43,376 nucleotides of DNA from Insolitispirillum peregrinum (GCF_042665255.1 NZ_JBHTCD010000037.1); one strand, 5' to 3'; shown: positions 32,479-41,065, counted from the first letter of the stretch. Program-made: numbers and translations. The notes: a model not told the origin generated them from the sequence alone.

Positions 32479-32742
32479 CGTAAACCGATTAAACTTTCCG
32501 ATGGTAAAAGGGTGCTGGCAGTCCCGTCCGCTCGTTTCGTACCGCCGACAGGACCACAACCGGCCTCATCAGGTACAACCTCGATCGCAAAAGATCAAGA
32601 CCTGCCGGTGTCCTGCACCCTTATCTCTGCAGTGGTCGTTAGAGGTACGCCCTATCCGGTTTCCCTGATTTCAGGCGGTCAGTATTATGACTTTAGGCAT
32701 ATCATATGCAAGATGTTCGTAGCCTCCTCCCGATATGAGGGT

Positions 32743-32779
32743 AAAAAAAACGGAGTAACCGTTGCCAGTCACTCCGTTT
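32743..32779 (-). terminator. Rho-independent terminator of the malyl-CoA lyase gene
   Basis: AAACGGAGT (32748-32756) pairs with ACTCCGTTT (32771-32779); on the minus strand the stem runs into eight T (complement of 32743-32750). It begins 27 bp after the gene's stop. Confidence 0.9.
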
Positions 32780-32805
32780 GTCCGTGCAAGGATCAGAATG
32801 CCCCG

Positions 32806-33855
32806 TTACAGGCCATAAGCCTCGGCCAGCGCCGCATCCCGCGCCGCCACCCGGCGGGCGAGGTCAACGATCACCTTGGCCTGTTTCCAGGTGGCGTCAT
32901 CCTGCATCTTGCCGTCGATCATCACCGCGCCGGTGCCGTCGGGCATGGCGTCCAGAATGCGCTTGGCAAACAGGACTTCGGCGACGTCGGGGCTGAACAC
33001 CTTTTTGGCAATGTCGATCTGCTTGGGGTGCAGCGACCACGCCCCGACACAGCCCAGCAGGAAGGCATTGCGGAACTGGGCTTCGCAGGCGGCATCATCC
33101 GAGAAATCGCCAAACGGGCCGTAGAAGGCCTTCAGGCCATGGGCCTGACAGGCGTCAACCATCTTGGCGACGGTGTAATGCCACAGGTCCTGCTGGAACA
33201 GGGTGCGGGCACCGCCGTCGGCGCGGCTGTCTTCCAGCACGCCATAGGACGGGTGACCGCCGCCGACGCGGGTGGTCTTCATCCCGCGCGAGGCGGCGAG
33301 GTCCGCCGGGCCGAGGCTCATGCCGTGCATGCGCGGGCTGGCGGCGGCGATGGCTTCGACGTTGGCAACGCCCAGCGCGGTTTCCAGAATGGCGTGAATC
33401 TGGATCGGCTTTTTGATCCCGTGACGGGCTTCCAGCTGGGCCAGCAGCTGGTCAAGGTAATGGATGTCCCACGGGCCTTCGACCTTGGGCAGCATCACCA
33501 CGTCCAGCTTGTCGCCGACTTCACCGACGATTTCGGTCATGTCGTCGAGGAACCACGGTGAATTCAGGCAGTTCACCCGGGTCCACAGGCCGGTCGAGCC
33601 AAAGTCGTTGGCCTTGGCGGCGGCAATGAAACCCTTGCGGGCGGCTTCCTTGGCATCGGCGGGGATGGCGTCTTCCAGATTGCCCAGCAGAACGTCCACC
33701 TGCGGGATCATTTCCGGCAGCTTGGCGCGGATCTTTTCGAGGTGGGGCGGGAAGAAGTGGACCATGCGTTCCAGCGCCACCGGCACTTCGCGGTTCGGGA
33801 GCGGAGCGCCGATAGCCAGCGGCTCAAAGAACTTTTTGGACGGCTTGGTGGTCAT
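32806..33855 (-). CDS. mcl1: Malyl-CoA/beta-methylmalyl-CoA lyase (CitE/HpcH aldolase family)
   Basis: Mg-dependent lyase that interconverts malyl-CoA with acetyl-CoA plus glyoxylate, and methylmalyl-CoA with propionyl-CoA plus glyoxylate. In relatives it serves the ethylmalonyl-CoA pathway or glyoxylate metabolism. The 349-residue protein shows the family blocks VLLGNLEDAIPADAKEAAR, LWTRVNCLNSPW, DVVMLPKVEG, IHAILETALGV (metal-ligand Glu) and GMSLGPADLAAS (metal-ligand Asp). The ATG at 33855 gives MTTKPSKKFFEP; a start 12 codons earlier has no ribosome site. No neighbouring pathway genes are visible, so the exact substrate preference is inferred. Confidence 0.85.
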   Translation of the reverse strand: MTTKPSKKFFEPLAIGAPLPNREVPVALERMVHFFPPHLEKIRAKLPEMIPQVDVLLGNLEDAIPADAKEAARKGFIAAAKANDFGSTGLWTRVNCLNSPWFLDDMTEIVGEVGDKLDVVMLPKVEGPWDIHYLDQLLAQLEARHGIKKPIQIHAILETALGVANVEAIAAASPRMHGMSLGPADLAASRGMKTTRVGGGHPSYGVLEDSRADGGARTLFQQDLWHYTVAKMVDACQAHGLKAFYGPFGDFSDDAACEAQFRNAFLLGCVGAWSLHPKQIDIAKKVFSPDVAEVLFAKRILDAMPDGTGAVMIDGKMQDDATWKQAKVIVDLARRVAARDAALAEAYGL

Positions 33856-33991
33856 GGTGCGGGTAACTCCGTTGCCGCTATCACTGGACATGCAGACAGA
33901 TTATGTCTTTGTGTCCCGTGATCACGAAAGAATATTGTTCATATCCGTTGTTTGCAGCAGCGAAGGGAAATTGTCAATGGGAAGCTGATAT

Positions 33992-34030
33992 CCCGCCCCT
34001 GATCCCCTTGTGTAAGGAGGCAGGGGTGGG
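33992..34030. repeat. 10-bp hairpin between phoH and the malyl-CoA lyase gene
   Basis: CCCGCCCCTG (33992-34001) pairs with CAGGGGTGGG (34021-34030) with one G-T pair, just after the phoH stop on the minus strand. There is no T-run; it may end or stabilise the phoH transcript. Confidence 0.4.
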
Positions 34031-34042
34031 AATGCGGGGGGA

Positions 34043-34801
34043 TCAGACGACGGTCAGCATGGCGGCCACCAGCGGGTGGCGCACGATATCGGCGTCCTGC
34101 AGGCGAATCACCGCGATATCATCGAGTTGTTCCAGCCGGGTTGCCACATCGGCCAGCCCGGACACCCCCGGCAGCAGGTCGCTCTGGTCGGGGTCGCCGG
34201 TCAGCACCATGGTGGAATGCCAGCCCAGCCGGGTCAGCAGCATTTTCAACTGTCCATAGGTGCAGTTCTGCGCCTCGTCGATCACCACAAAGGCATTGTT
34301 GAGGGTGCGCCCGCGCATATAGGCCACCGGAGCAATCTCGATGCTGCCATCGGCCAGCAGGGCGCGCAGGCGGCGGTTGCCCAGCCGGTCGCTGAGCGCG
34401 TCATACAGCGGTCGCAGGTAGGGGGCGAGCTTGTCTTCCAGCGCGCCGGGCAGGAAGCCGAGGCTTTCCCCGGCTTCGATTGCCGGGCGGGAGAGGACGA
34501 TCCGCCCGATCGAGCCGCTTTCCAGTGCTTCGACCGCCTTGGCGATGGCGATATAGGTTTTGCCGGTTCCGGCCGGTCCCAGTGCCAGCACGACGTTGGT
34601 GGTGTCGATGGCGCTGATCAGGGCCGCCTGATTGGGGCTGTGCGGGCGGATGGTGCGGGTATAGGACTGCTCGCGCCGTTCGGGCTGCTGGTCAGGCTGT
34701 TGCCCGTGCAGGGGGTCCCATGCCGGGCCGTCGGGGATCACCGCGCGCAGGCGGGGGCCGTTACTGGCGGTGGAGGAAGGGCGAAAAGATCGTTTGGCCA
34801 T
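34043..34801 (-). CDS. phoH: PhoH-family ATPase
   Basis: A 252-residue P-loop protein of the PhoH family, related to helicase-like ATPases; its cellular role is poorly known. It has Walker A GPAGTGKT (about 75-82), IVLSRPAIEAGESLGFLPG, the Walker B-like VVIDEAQNCTYGQLK, and TGDPDQSDL. The first 50 residues are basic and not conserved. It lacks the partners ybeY and lnt found next to the related ybeZ gene, and its size fits stand-alone PhoH. The ATG at 34801 follows AGGAGACGTGTC. A structured stretch ending in a terminator lies about 70 bp upstream. Confidence 0.9.
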   Translation of the reverse strand: MAKRSFRPSSTASNGPRLRAVIPDGPAWDPLHGQQPDQQPERREQSYTRTIRPHSPNQAALISAIDTTNVVLALGPAGTGKTYIAIAKAVEALESGSIGRIVLSRPAIEAGESLGFLPGALEDKLAPYLRPLYDALSDRLGNRRLRALLADGSIEIAPVAYMRGRTLNNAFVVIDEAQNCTYGQLKMLLTRLGWHSTMVLTGDPDQSDLLPGVSGLADVATRLEQLDDIAVIRLQDADIVRHPLVAAMLTVV

Positions 34802-34870
34802 GACACGTCTCCTCAGTCTACACCGGGACCGGAGCAGAATGGTCCCGACACGGGGAAAGGGGCAAAACGC

Positions 34871-34895
34871 AAAACGCCTCCCCATGGGGAGGCGT
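34871..34895 (-). terminator. Intrinsic terminator upstream of phoH
   Basis: A perfect 22-bp palindrome (34874-34895) gives a 9-bp stem with a CATG loop. On the minus strand it is followed by TTTTGCGTTTTG. It could end the GT9 glycosyltransferase transcript, a small RNA, or act as an attenuator in a long phoH leader. Confidence 0.75.
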
Positions 34896-35118
34896 CTGGA
34901 CAGGCTGGACAGAGATGGTGGAACGAAGCCATCGGCTATCTGCGATGGGGAGGCAGCCTCCCACTGTAGCCAAGGGATGCCAGGACTGTGCGCGCAAACA
35001 AGGCAAACAGTAAAACCCGCTCATGGCTCGACGTCCTGTGCTGGGGGCTGCCCAACGGAATGCCGTCTGGTCATCCATCAGGGTAACCACGCAAAACACC
35101 ATGCTTTCCCTCAATATA
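34896..35118 (-). ncRNA. Candidate structured small RNA or phoH leader
   Basis: The 396-bp gap between the GT9 gene and phoH has no convincing protein gene. On the minus strand it shows a promoter-like pair (GCGACA at 35141-35136 and TATATT at 35118-35113, 17-bp spacer). Then comes a string of pairings: a nested hairpin with GGCTA/TAGCC ends (34971-34934) and a TGGGAGGC/GCCTCCC inner stem, extended by GCATC with GATG. It finishes with the strong terminator at 34895-34871. The transcript would be about 230 nt. It does not match any RNA family I recognise (6S, SRP, RNase P and tmRNA were considered). Confidence 0.35.
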
Positions 35119-35197
35119 GAGGGCGCGGGGGCGTTTGTCGCTCCCCTGTTGGTGACATTTTTGCGCAGGATCGCAGGTGTTTTTGGTGCCCGCAGGC

Positions 35198-36418
35198 TCA
35201 GGCCGTTCGCTGGGGCAGGAAATCGGCCAAAGCGCCGATCACCTGCGCGGCGGTGATCGCACTGACGCACGGGGCCGGTTCGTCTGCCGTCAGGGTGTAA
35301 ATGCAGCGCCCGGCGCAGTCGTAACAGTCCATCGGATGGGTGACCGGGATCGGGGCGATGCGGCCGGGCAGCAGGCGGCTGCGACCATAGGGCAGGGTGC
35401 GGCCCCAGAACGTGCCGCTGGTCAGGCACAGGCTGGGGGTGGCGACCATCGCCGCCAGATGGATCAGCGGGCCTTCGTTGCCGATCACCAGGTCGGCGCG
35501 GGCGACCAGTGCCGGCAGGTCGGCCAGTGAAATCTTGCCGCACAGGTCGGCGGTGATGGCCGAGGTGCTGAGGGCCATGATCATCGCCGCATGGGGGGCG
35601 TCTTCCTGACCGCCGCACACCAGCACCGGCAGGGCGTAATGCTTGTGAATGGCATCGACCACGGTGGCAAAGCTGCTTGCCGGCCACCGTTGCAGCGGAC
35701 TGGCGGCCCCGGGGGCCAGAATGACATAGCGATCCGGCAGACCCATGTCTGCGGATGGTTGCAGCATCTCCGACGGAAAGGGCGACGGCCCCGCCGGATC
35801 AAGGCTCACACCCAGTTGCGCCAGCAGGCGTTCCTGGCTTTCCGTTTCCGGCAACGGGTCTTTCGACGGATTGGGCAGCAGGGTGGTATAGACCCGCCGT
35901 CCCAGCCGGTGGCCGGTGCGGGTGGTTTTGCGCGCATCGCCAACCCAGCCGATGCGCTTTTTTGCCGCACTGAAGCGCACCATGCTGTCACCGCCCAACA
36001 AGGTGCGGGAATAGCTGGTTTCCAGAGCCAGATCGGCGCGGATATCGGCCAGCTTCCCGGCAAAGGCCCAGCGATAGCGCCAGGAGTGCCGCCATGCGGC
36101 CCCATCGACGGGGATGATTTCGGCTTCGTCACCGATGTCTTGCAGCAACGGTTCGACCCCGGCCGGAACCACCAGCAGGACGCGATAGCCCTTTTGCCGC
36201 AAGGACGGGATCAGGCGTTGACCGGCAGGCAGCCACAGCAGGACGTCGGACAGGTCGCCCAAGCGGACGATCAGTGCCACCGGCGAGCGCAACGGGCGGC
36301 GATGCAGGCGGCGATGCAGGGACAGCCACAGGGCGAGCAGGGAGTCCAGCAGGAACAGCACGGAGGCATCAAGCCGCATCAGCCAGAGCCGGAGTTGCAA
36401 CAACAGGTAGGCCTGCAT
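35198..36418 (-). CDS. Glycosyltransferase family 9 (heptosyltransferase-like)
   Basis: A 406-residue GT9 enzyme of the kind that adds heptose to LPS inner core. The N-terminus has an unusual hydrophobic leader (about 3-35) before the first Rossmann strand VALIVRLGDLSDVLLWLPA. The donor-binding half carries ILAPGAASPLQRWPASSFA and VIGNEGPLIHLAAMVATPSLCL. Near the end a Cys-rich patch (DCYDCAGRC) precedes the final helix, common in this subgroup. The ATG at 36418 follows GGAGG; an upstream start is less likely. It is not linked here to other core genes, and the acceptor is unknown. Confidence 0.87.
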   Translation of the reverse strand: MQAYLLLQLRLWLMRLDASVLFLLDSLLALWLSLHRRLHRRPLRSPVALIVRLGDLSDVLLWLPAGQRLIPSLRQKGYRVLLVVPAGVEPLLQDIGDEAEIIPVDGAAWRHSWRYRWAFAGKLADIRADLALETSYSRTLLGGDSMVRFSAAKKRIGWVGDARKTTRTGHRLGRRVYTTLLPNPSKDPLPETESQERLLAQLGVSLDPAGPSPFPSEMLQPSADMGLPDRYVILAPGAASPLQRWPASSFATVVDAIHKHYALPVLVCGGQEDAPHAAMIMALSTSAITADLCGKISLADLPALVARADLVIGNEGPLIHLAAMVATPSLCLTSGTFWGRTLPYGRSRLLPGRIAPIPVTHPMDCYDCAGRCIYTLTADEPAPCVSAITAAQVIGALADFLPQRTA

Positions 36419-36686
36419 CCTACACGCCTCCCCACGCCGGTTGCGGACAACAGACGGGACTGGTGAAGCGGCGGATGTCAGCACCCGTGGGCATGGCACT
36501 CCATGGTTCTTGTCAGGATGTTTGCGGGATGATGTCGGGGCCTACCCTAACGAAGCAAGCCTGCCCATGCTACTGAAAACACCGGCCATAGGTCATCAAG
36601 ATCACCCTGAAAAAAGTGTAACGGCCACCGGATGGCCAAATATGCTATGGTACAGGAAATTAGAGGCCTTTTGTGAGACGCCTGAC

Positions 36687-37304
36687 ATGAAACATGTGCT
36701 GACCACTGCCGGTACCACCGGCGGGATCATTGCCGGGATTATCGCCGGTCTGTCCGCCATCGCCGTGGCGGGCTGTACGGACTCTTCGGTTCTGTACCGG
36801 CCTGTCGCTTTTGGACAGCAGCCGGTGATTGCGGCATGGAATTCCGGCTTTTCCGGCAAAACGGCCCTGATCGAGGTCCACAACGCTCCGGCTGATGCGG
36901 CGGCTCAGCTCGCCGCACGGGCCAGCGTGCCGGTCGGGGCGGCGCCGGTGGCCGGATTTACCAGTGTTCCGGGCCAGGCCAGCGATCCGCGCTATCGGGT
37001 GGTGCTGGTGTTTGGCACCAGCGATGCCTTTGACGGCGCGGCGGCGTGCGAGCTGGCGGGGGCCGGGGATGGCACTGTGCCTGCCAGCAAGCAGGACCCG
37101 GCCAGTCACGAGGTGCAGGCCGCGCTGTGCTTTAATGCCGAGCGATTGTCCGAAATCCGCCTGCGTCCGGGGGTGGCTCCGTTGGGAAGCGGGGATGACC
37201 TGGCCGACCGGCGGCTGTTGGGGCAGATCATCGACCACCTGTATACCCCGCAGGTCGGAGGCCGTCTGCGTGGCGATGGATGTACCCTGAGCGGCGGGTG
37301 CTGA
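36687..37304 (+). CDS. Putative lipoprotein of unknown function
   Basis: A 205-residue protein with a long hydrophobic signal (residues 8-29) and lipobox AVAGC, lipid Cys at residue 30. The mature domain contains a predicted strand YRVVLVFG, and four further cysteines (in AACELAG, ALCFNAE and the terminal GCTLSGGC) that could form two disulfides. No motif identifies a function. The ATG at 36687 has a weak ribosome site; the open frame extends 82 codons upstream without a plausible signal sequence. It is 104 bp upstream of the MBOAT gene on the same strand and may belong to the same surface-modification locus. Confidence 0.75.
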   Translation: MKHVLTTAGTTGGIIAGIIAGLSAIAVAGCTDSSVLYRPVAFGQQPVIAAWNSGFSGKTALIEVHNAPADAAAQLAARASVPVGAAPVAGFTSVPGQASDPRYRVVLVFGTSDAFDGAAACELAGAGDGTVPASKQDPASHEVQAALCFNAERLSEIRLRPGVAPLGSGDDLADRRLLGQIIDHLYTPQVGGRLRGDGCTLSGGC

Positions 37305-37314
37305 GGGGGTAAAA

Positions 37315-37327
37315 GCCCGGCACGGGC
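37315..37327 (+). repeat. Small hairpin between the lipoprotein and MBOAT genes
   Basis: GCCCG (37315-37319) and CGGGC (37323-37327) form a short stem without a T-run, 10 bp after the lipoprotein stop. It is too weak to call a terminator. Confidence 0.25.
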
Positions 37328-37408
37328 AGGCCATTTGATTCTGGCCCCTTGACAGGTTCCGTTCTCCCCGGCAGGAAAGCCGACGCAATCGCTGGGACGG
37401 GGAGCCTG

Positions 37409-38815
37409 ATGAGCTTTGACAGCCTGATTTTTATGCTGTGCTTTGGGGGCTTTCTGGTCCTGTACCGCCTGCTGCCTGCCCCGCGTGTGCTGGCGCTGGC
37501 GGCCAGTCTGGCCTTTTACGCCGTTGCGGGCTGGTTTGATCTGGGGCTGGTGCTGACGGTCAAGATCGCCAACTTCTGGCTGTCGCGCTTTGTGACCCCG
37601 GACAGGGTGCCCCCAGAGCGGGCCGGAAATCGCAAGCTGCGGCTGATCCTGATCATTGCCGCCAACGTGGCAACACTGGCGTTCTTCAAATACCGTTCAC
37701 TGCTGACCGGTGGCAGCCTGAGCCAGAACGTCTTTGGCATGGATATCGTCATCCCGCTGGGGATTTCGTTCTACATCTTCCAGATCATTGCCTATCAGGT
37801 GGATGTCTATCGGGGGACGGTGGCGCGGATCACCTCGTTGCCATCGTTCCTGCTGTTTTCCCTCTATTTCCCGCAATTGATCGCCGGGCCGATCGTGCGC
37901 GCCAGCCAGTTGGCGCCGCAAATCCATCGCCTGTCGTGGTGGGGGCGCAAGGCTCCCAAGCCCCGCATTGCCATCAGTTTCGGGCTGGGCCTGATCACCC
38001 TCGGGCTGATCAAGAAAGTGCTGCTGGCCGATGCCATCGCCCCGTGGGTCGATGCCGGTTTCGCCGACGGCGTGGCCGACAGCTTTACCGGCTGGGTGAT
38101 CGCCTGGGCATTCAGCTTTCAGATTTACTTCGATTTTTCCGGCTATTCCGACATGGCGGTCGGGATGGCGGCCCTGATGGGGATTCGCCTGCCGATCAAC
38201 TTCCGCCAGCCGTTTCTCAGCCGCTCGCCGCAGGAATTCTGGCGGCGCTGGCATATCACCCTGTCATCGTGGATTCGGGATTATCTGTATATTCCGTTGG
38301 GCGGCAATCGTGGCGGAGCGCTGCGCAATGCGCTGGTGCTGATCGCGGTGATGGGGCTGGCCGGTCTGTGGCATGGGGCCAACTGGACCTTCATCCTGTG
38401 GGGCCTGCTGTGGGGGGCGGTGATTTTCCTGTGGCGACCGTTCCGCCACCTTTTGCAGAAACTCCCCGGCCTCGACTGGGCGCTGGTGATGCTGGCGGTG
38501 GTGGTGCTGTTCGTCCTGTTCCGGGCAGCGGACATCCACAGTGCGGTGCAGTTCATTGCCACCCTGTTCGGCGGCGGTGGCGAGGGGACGATGCGGCTGG
38601 GGGACAGCCCGGGTGATCGTCTGTGGCTGCTGGCAGGCTGTGCGGCATTGATGGGGCTGCACTGGCTGGAACGCCGCCTGCTCAGCCTGCGTACCGTTCA
38701 TCGCCTGATGCGGCGGGATCACCCGCTGGTCTGGGGGCTGTTGCTGGGGCTGTGTCTGTGGATGGTGCTGCTGCCAAAGATTTCCACCACACCGTTCATC
38801 TATTTCCGTTTCTGA
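37409..38815 (+). CDS. MBOAT-family O-acyltransferase (AlgI/DltB-like)
   Basis: Integral membrane acyltransferase, 468 residues with about ten hydrophobic helices, that typically moves an acyl (often acetyl) group across the membrane onto a polymer. The catalytic His322 is in GLWHGANWTFILWG, and the second family motif, FQIYFDFSGYSDMAVG with PQEFWRRWHITLSSWIRDYLYIPLGG (His282), is intact. The ATG at 37409 is preceded by GGGGAG. It is followed after 22 bp by an SGNH-like protein, the usual periplasmic partner of such enzymes in polysaccharide O-acetylation. Substrate unknown: alginate genes are absent here. Confidence 0.9.
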   Translation: MSFDSLIFMLCFGGFLVLYRLLPAPRVLALAASLAFYAVAGWFDLGLVLTVKIANFWLSRFVTPDRVPPERAGNRKLRLILIIAANVATLAFFKYRSLLTGGSLSQNVFGMDIVIPLGISFYIFQIIAYQVDVYRGTVARITSLPSFLLFSLYFPQLIAGPIVRASQLAPQIHRLSWWGRKAPKPRIAISFGLGLITLGLIKKVLLADAIAPWVDAGFADGVADSFTGWVIAWAFSFQIYFDFSGYSDMAVGMAALMGIRLPINFRQPFLSRSPQEFWRRWHITLSSWIRDYLYIPLGGNRGGALRNALVLIAVMGLAGLWHGANWTFILWGLLWGAVIFLWRPFRHLLQKLPGLDWALVMLAVVVLFVLFRAADIHSAVQFIATLFGGGGEGTMRLGDSPGDRLWLLAGCAALMGLHWLERRLLSLRTVHRLMRRDHPLVWGLLLGLCLWMVLLPKISTTPFIYFRF

Positions 38816-38837
38816 TGCCGTCAGACAGGGGCCGATC

Positions 38838-40100
38838 ATGAAGACTGTTCACAGCCGGTGCCGACTGACGTTCCGGCGGGTGGTGCGGGGGGCAGGGGGC
38901 CTGCTGGCCGGTCTGGTGCTGGCCTGCCTGCTGTTTGAAGGACTGCTGCGTCTGACCGAGCTGCCGCCCGCCTGGAAGGTGTTGCCGGTAGCACAAGCGA
39001 ATCTCTATGCCCCCGATCCGCTGGTTGGTTACCGCTTGCGGCCGGGCGCCCACGGTCTGTGGATCACCGAAAACCGCGCGCCGGTCACCATCAATGCCGA
39101 GGGCCTGCGCAATCCGCCCCTGAACGGCCCGGCAGGCGTCGGGCGGCAGGTCTACGCGCTAGGGGATTCGATGGTCGAGGCCCTGCAAGTGACTGACGGC
39201 GAGACCTTTGTCCGCCTGAGCGAACAGGCCTTGCAGCGACGGGGACAGGCCGACCGGGTGCTGAATTTCGGACTCTCGGGGGCAACGCCGCCGGTGCAGT
39301 TGTGGCGCTTTTTGTCGCTGACCCGGCAGGCGGTCCTGTCGCCGCGTCCCGGTGACGTGGTGATTTTCAGCATTTCATACAGTGATTTTCTGGCGCCTGA
39401 AATGGCCGGAACCGGTGAATTTGTCGGCTATGACCGCAATGCTGACGGCCAGATCGGGCCGAATCGCCCGTTTCTGGCCAGCCGGGGTTATCAGATGCGC
39501 TCTGGCCCGGTCGGCGAGGCGATCTATCAGGTGATGGACCTCAGCCGTCTGGCGCTGGTGCTGAATCAGCGCAAGAACGTTGGCCTGCTGGCGGAACTGC
39601 CGAAAGCGGCCTCCAAACCGGCGGCCACAGCGATCCCGGACGCCTGTCAGGCCAACCCCCGGCAGGCGCTGGCGACGGCAGCCGGTCATGTCCGGCAGGC
39701 TGCCACCCCCCTCAGCCTGCCGGAGCAGCGGTTGCAGGCGTGGCTGGATGATGTCCGCAAGCAGGTGGTCAGTCACGGGCTGAAGGTGGTGGTGGTGGTG
39801 CGCGGGCTGTCCGGCGGCTGTCTGAGCCCTGACGAGGCAGTGCAGGAGGCATCCCCCTGGCGGTCGGCCAGCGCGGCGCTGCGCGACCTGTTTGCCACGC
39901 GTGATATTCAAATGGCCGACCTTGACCAGTGGCTGCTGTCGCGGGGGATCACCCGGGCGCAGGAATCCTCCCTGCACGGGTTCGGGGCGGCGCTGGGCTA
40001 TGGCCACCTGAACCCCGATGGTCATCGTGTTTGGGCTGATCTGTACGAAGAACTGGTGGTCAATACCTCCCCGGCGGCCTGCGGCTCGTGTGGGGGGTGA
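38838..40100 (+). CDS. SGNH/GDSL-like protein, partner of the MBOAT
   Basis: A 420-residue protein with one N-terminal membrane anchor (about 17-37) and a periplasmic SGNH-type domain. The nucleophile block is YALGDSMVEA with Ser111. An N-containing block follows (LNFGLSGATPP), and a C-terminal GHLNPDGHRVWAD carries His390 and His396. The position three residues before His390, often Asp in this fold, is Gly, so the triad may be reduced to Ser-His or use another acid. The long middle part (about 190-330) is variable. Pairing with an MBOAT suggests it attaches the acyl group to a sugar; this is inference from known MBOAT/SGNH systems. It ends exactly at the neighbouring convergent gene. Confidence 0.8.
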   Translation: MKTVHSRCRLTFRRVVRGAGGLLAGLVLACLLFEGLLRLTELPPAWKVLPVAQANLYAPDPLVGYRLRPGAHGLWITENRAPVTINAEGLRNPPLNGPAGVGRQVYALGDSMVEALQVTDGETFVRLSEQALQRRGQADRVLNFGLSGATPPVQLWRFLSLTRQAVLSPRPGDVVIFSISYSDFLAPEMAGTGEFVGYDRNADGQIGPNRPFLASRGYQMRSGPVGEAIYQVMDLSRLALVLNQRKNVGLLAELPKAASKPAATAIPDACQANPRQALATAAGHVRQAATPLSLPEQRLQAWLDDVRKQVVSHGLKVVVVVRGLSGGCLSPDEAVQEASPWRSASAALRDLFATRDIQMADLDQWLLSRGITRAQESSLHGFGAALGYGHLNPDGHRVWADLYEELVVNTSPAACGSCGG

Positions 40101-40646
40101 TCAACAGAACCCCGTTTGCTCCTCGTTACGCGGTTGGTAACAACTGCGGACCAAACCGTTGCGGAAGCCTTCGACCGACAGCAGGTCCCAGCGGTAACGC
40201 TGTGCGCCCGGTTCCCACAGCGGGATGCCCCGACCCAGGATCACCGGAACGGTGTACAGCTCGACCTCATCAATCAGCCCGGCGGCCAGCAGTGGCGCGA
40301 TGACCGAACGTCCGCCGCAGATCCACACCGTTCGCCCCGCCTGCCGGGCCTGTCGCACCGTTGCCTGTAGGTCACCGGTGGCGCGGACGCCGGGCGGCGG
40401 GCTGTCGTCCAGTGGGCGGCGGGTCAGCACCTCGACCCGCTTGCCAGCGTAAGGCCACGGTTCATCCATCGCCCGCAGTTGGTCATAGGTGCGCCGTCCC
40501 AGTACCACCACATCGACCACCGCCAGAAAGGCGGCCATCCCGACCTCTTCGCTGTCAAACGGCTCCAGCCACGCCACCCCGCCAGCGGAATCGGCAATGT
40601 AGCCGTCCAGCGAGGTGGCGATCATCAGGATCACCTGTCCGCCCAT
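40101..40646 (-). CDS. RibD C-terminal/DHFR-like reductase
   Basis: A 181-residue protein of the dihydrofolate-reductase fold found in RibD C-terminal domains. It shows ILMIATSLDGYIADSAGGVAWL at the N-terminus, the VVLGRRTYDQL block and the nucleotide-binding IWICGGRSVIAPLL-type stretch (here VWICGGRSVIAPLLAAGLIDE). Such proteins include reductases of unknown physiological substrate as well as riboflavin and folate enzymes. The ATG at 40646 lies 2 bp after the YciA stop, so the two probably form an operon. Its stop directly abuts the convergent SGNH gene's stop. Confidence 0.85.
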   Translation of the reverse strand: MGGQVILMIATSLDGYIADSAGGVAWLEPFDSEEVGMAAFLAVVDVVVLGRRTYDQLRAMDEPWPYAGKRVEVLTRRPLDDSPPPGVRATGDLQATVRQARQAGRTVWICGGRSVIAPLLAAGLIDEVELYTVPVILGRGIPLWEPGAQRYRWDLLSVEGFRNGLVRSCYQPRNEEQTGFC

Positions 40647-40648
40647 CC

Positions 40649-41065
40649 TCAGGCTCCGGTCCCGATCACCCGCTTGTGGCGGTTGTCGTCAATGGCGACA
40701 AAGGTAAACAGCCCTTCGGTGACCTTTTCATGGACGTTGCTGTCCATCCGTCGTACCCACGCTTCGACCGCAATTGCCAGCGAGGTCCGGCCCCGGCGGA
40801 CTTCGTGGCAATAGCAGGTCAGCTCGTCGCCGACGAACACCGGCTTGTGAAAGGTAAAGCCGTCAACCGCCACCGTTGCCACCCGTCCGCCGGCGCAATA
40901 GCGGGCAAAGGTGCCGCCCGCCAGATCCATCTGGCTCATCAGCCAGCCGCCAAACACATCGCCCGACGGGTTGGTGTCGGCGGGCATGGCGATGGTGCGG
41001 ATGCTGACCTCGCCCGTTGGTCCCGCCGGGGTGGAGCCCGATAGGGGGTGTACTGTCTCGCTCAT
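40649..41065 (-). CDS. yciA: Acyl-CoA thioesterase, YciA type
   Basis: Hotdog-fold thioesterase that hydrolyses a broad range of acyl-CoAs. In 138 residues it has MPADTNPSGDVFGGWLMSQM with the catalytic Asp, GRVATVAVDGFTFHKPVFVGDELTCYC, and GRTSLAIAVEAWVRR, closely following YciA. A C-terminal TFVAIDDNRHKR completes the family pattern. The ATG at 41065 follows GGAGTAGCAGGA; the longer open frame upstream extends into the divergent parE promoter region and is not similar to anything known. Confidence 0.93.
   Translation of the reverse strand: MSETVHPLSGSTPAGPTGEVSIRTIAMPADTNPSGDVFGGWLMSQMDLAGGTFARYCAGGRVATVAVDGFTFHKPVFVGDELTCYCHEVRRGRTSLAIAVEAWVRRMDSNVHEKVTEGLFTFVAIDDNRHKRVIGTGA

Noticed and set aside
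34818..35102. 94-codon minus-strand frame (MVFCVVTLMDD...) upstream of phoH, preceded by GAGGGAAAGC
   Set aside because: It passes straight through the terminator palindrome, is rich in Cys and Trp without a pattern, and if the nearby promoter is real its transcript would start about 4 nt before the ATG, without the ribosome site.
34896..35118. Reading the phoH-upstream structure as 6S RNA, SRP RNA or tmRNA
   Set aside because: None of the conserved segments of those RNAs that I can recall is present; kept only as an unassigned candidate.
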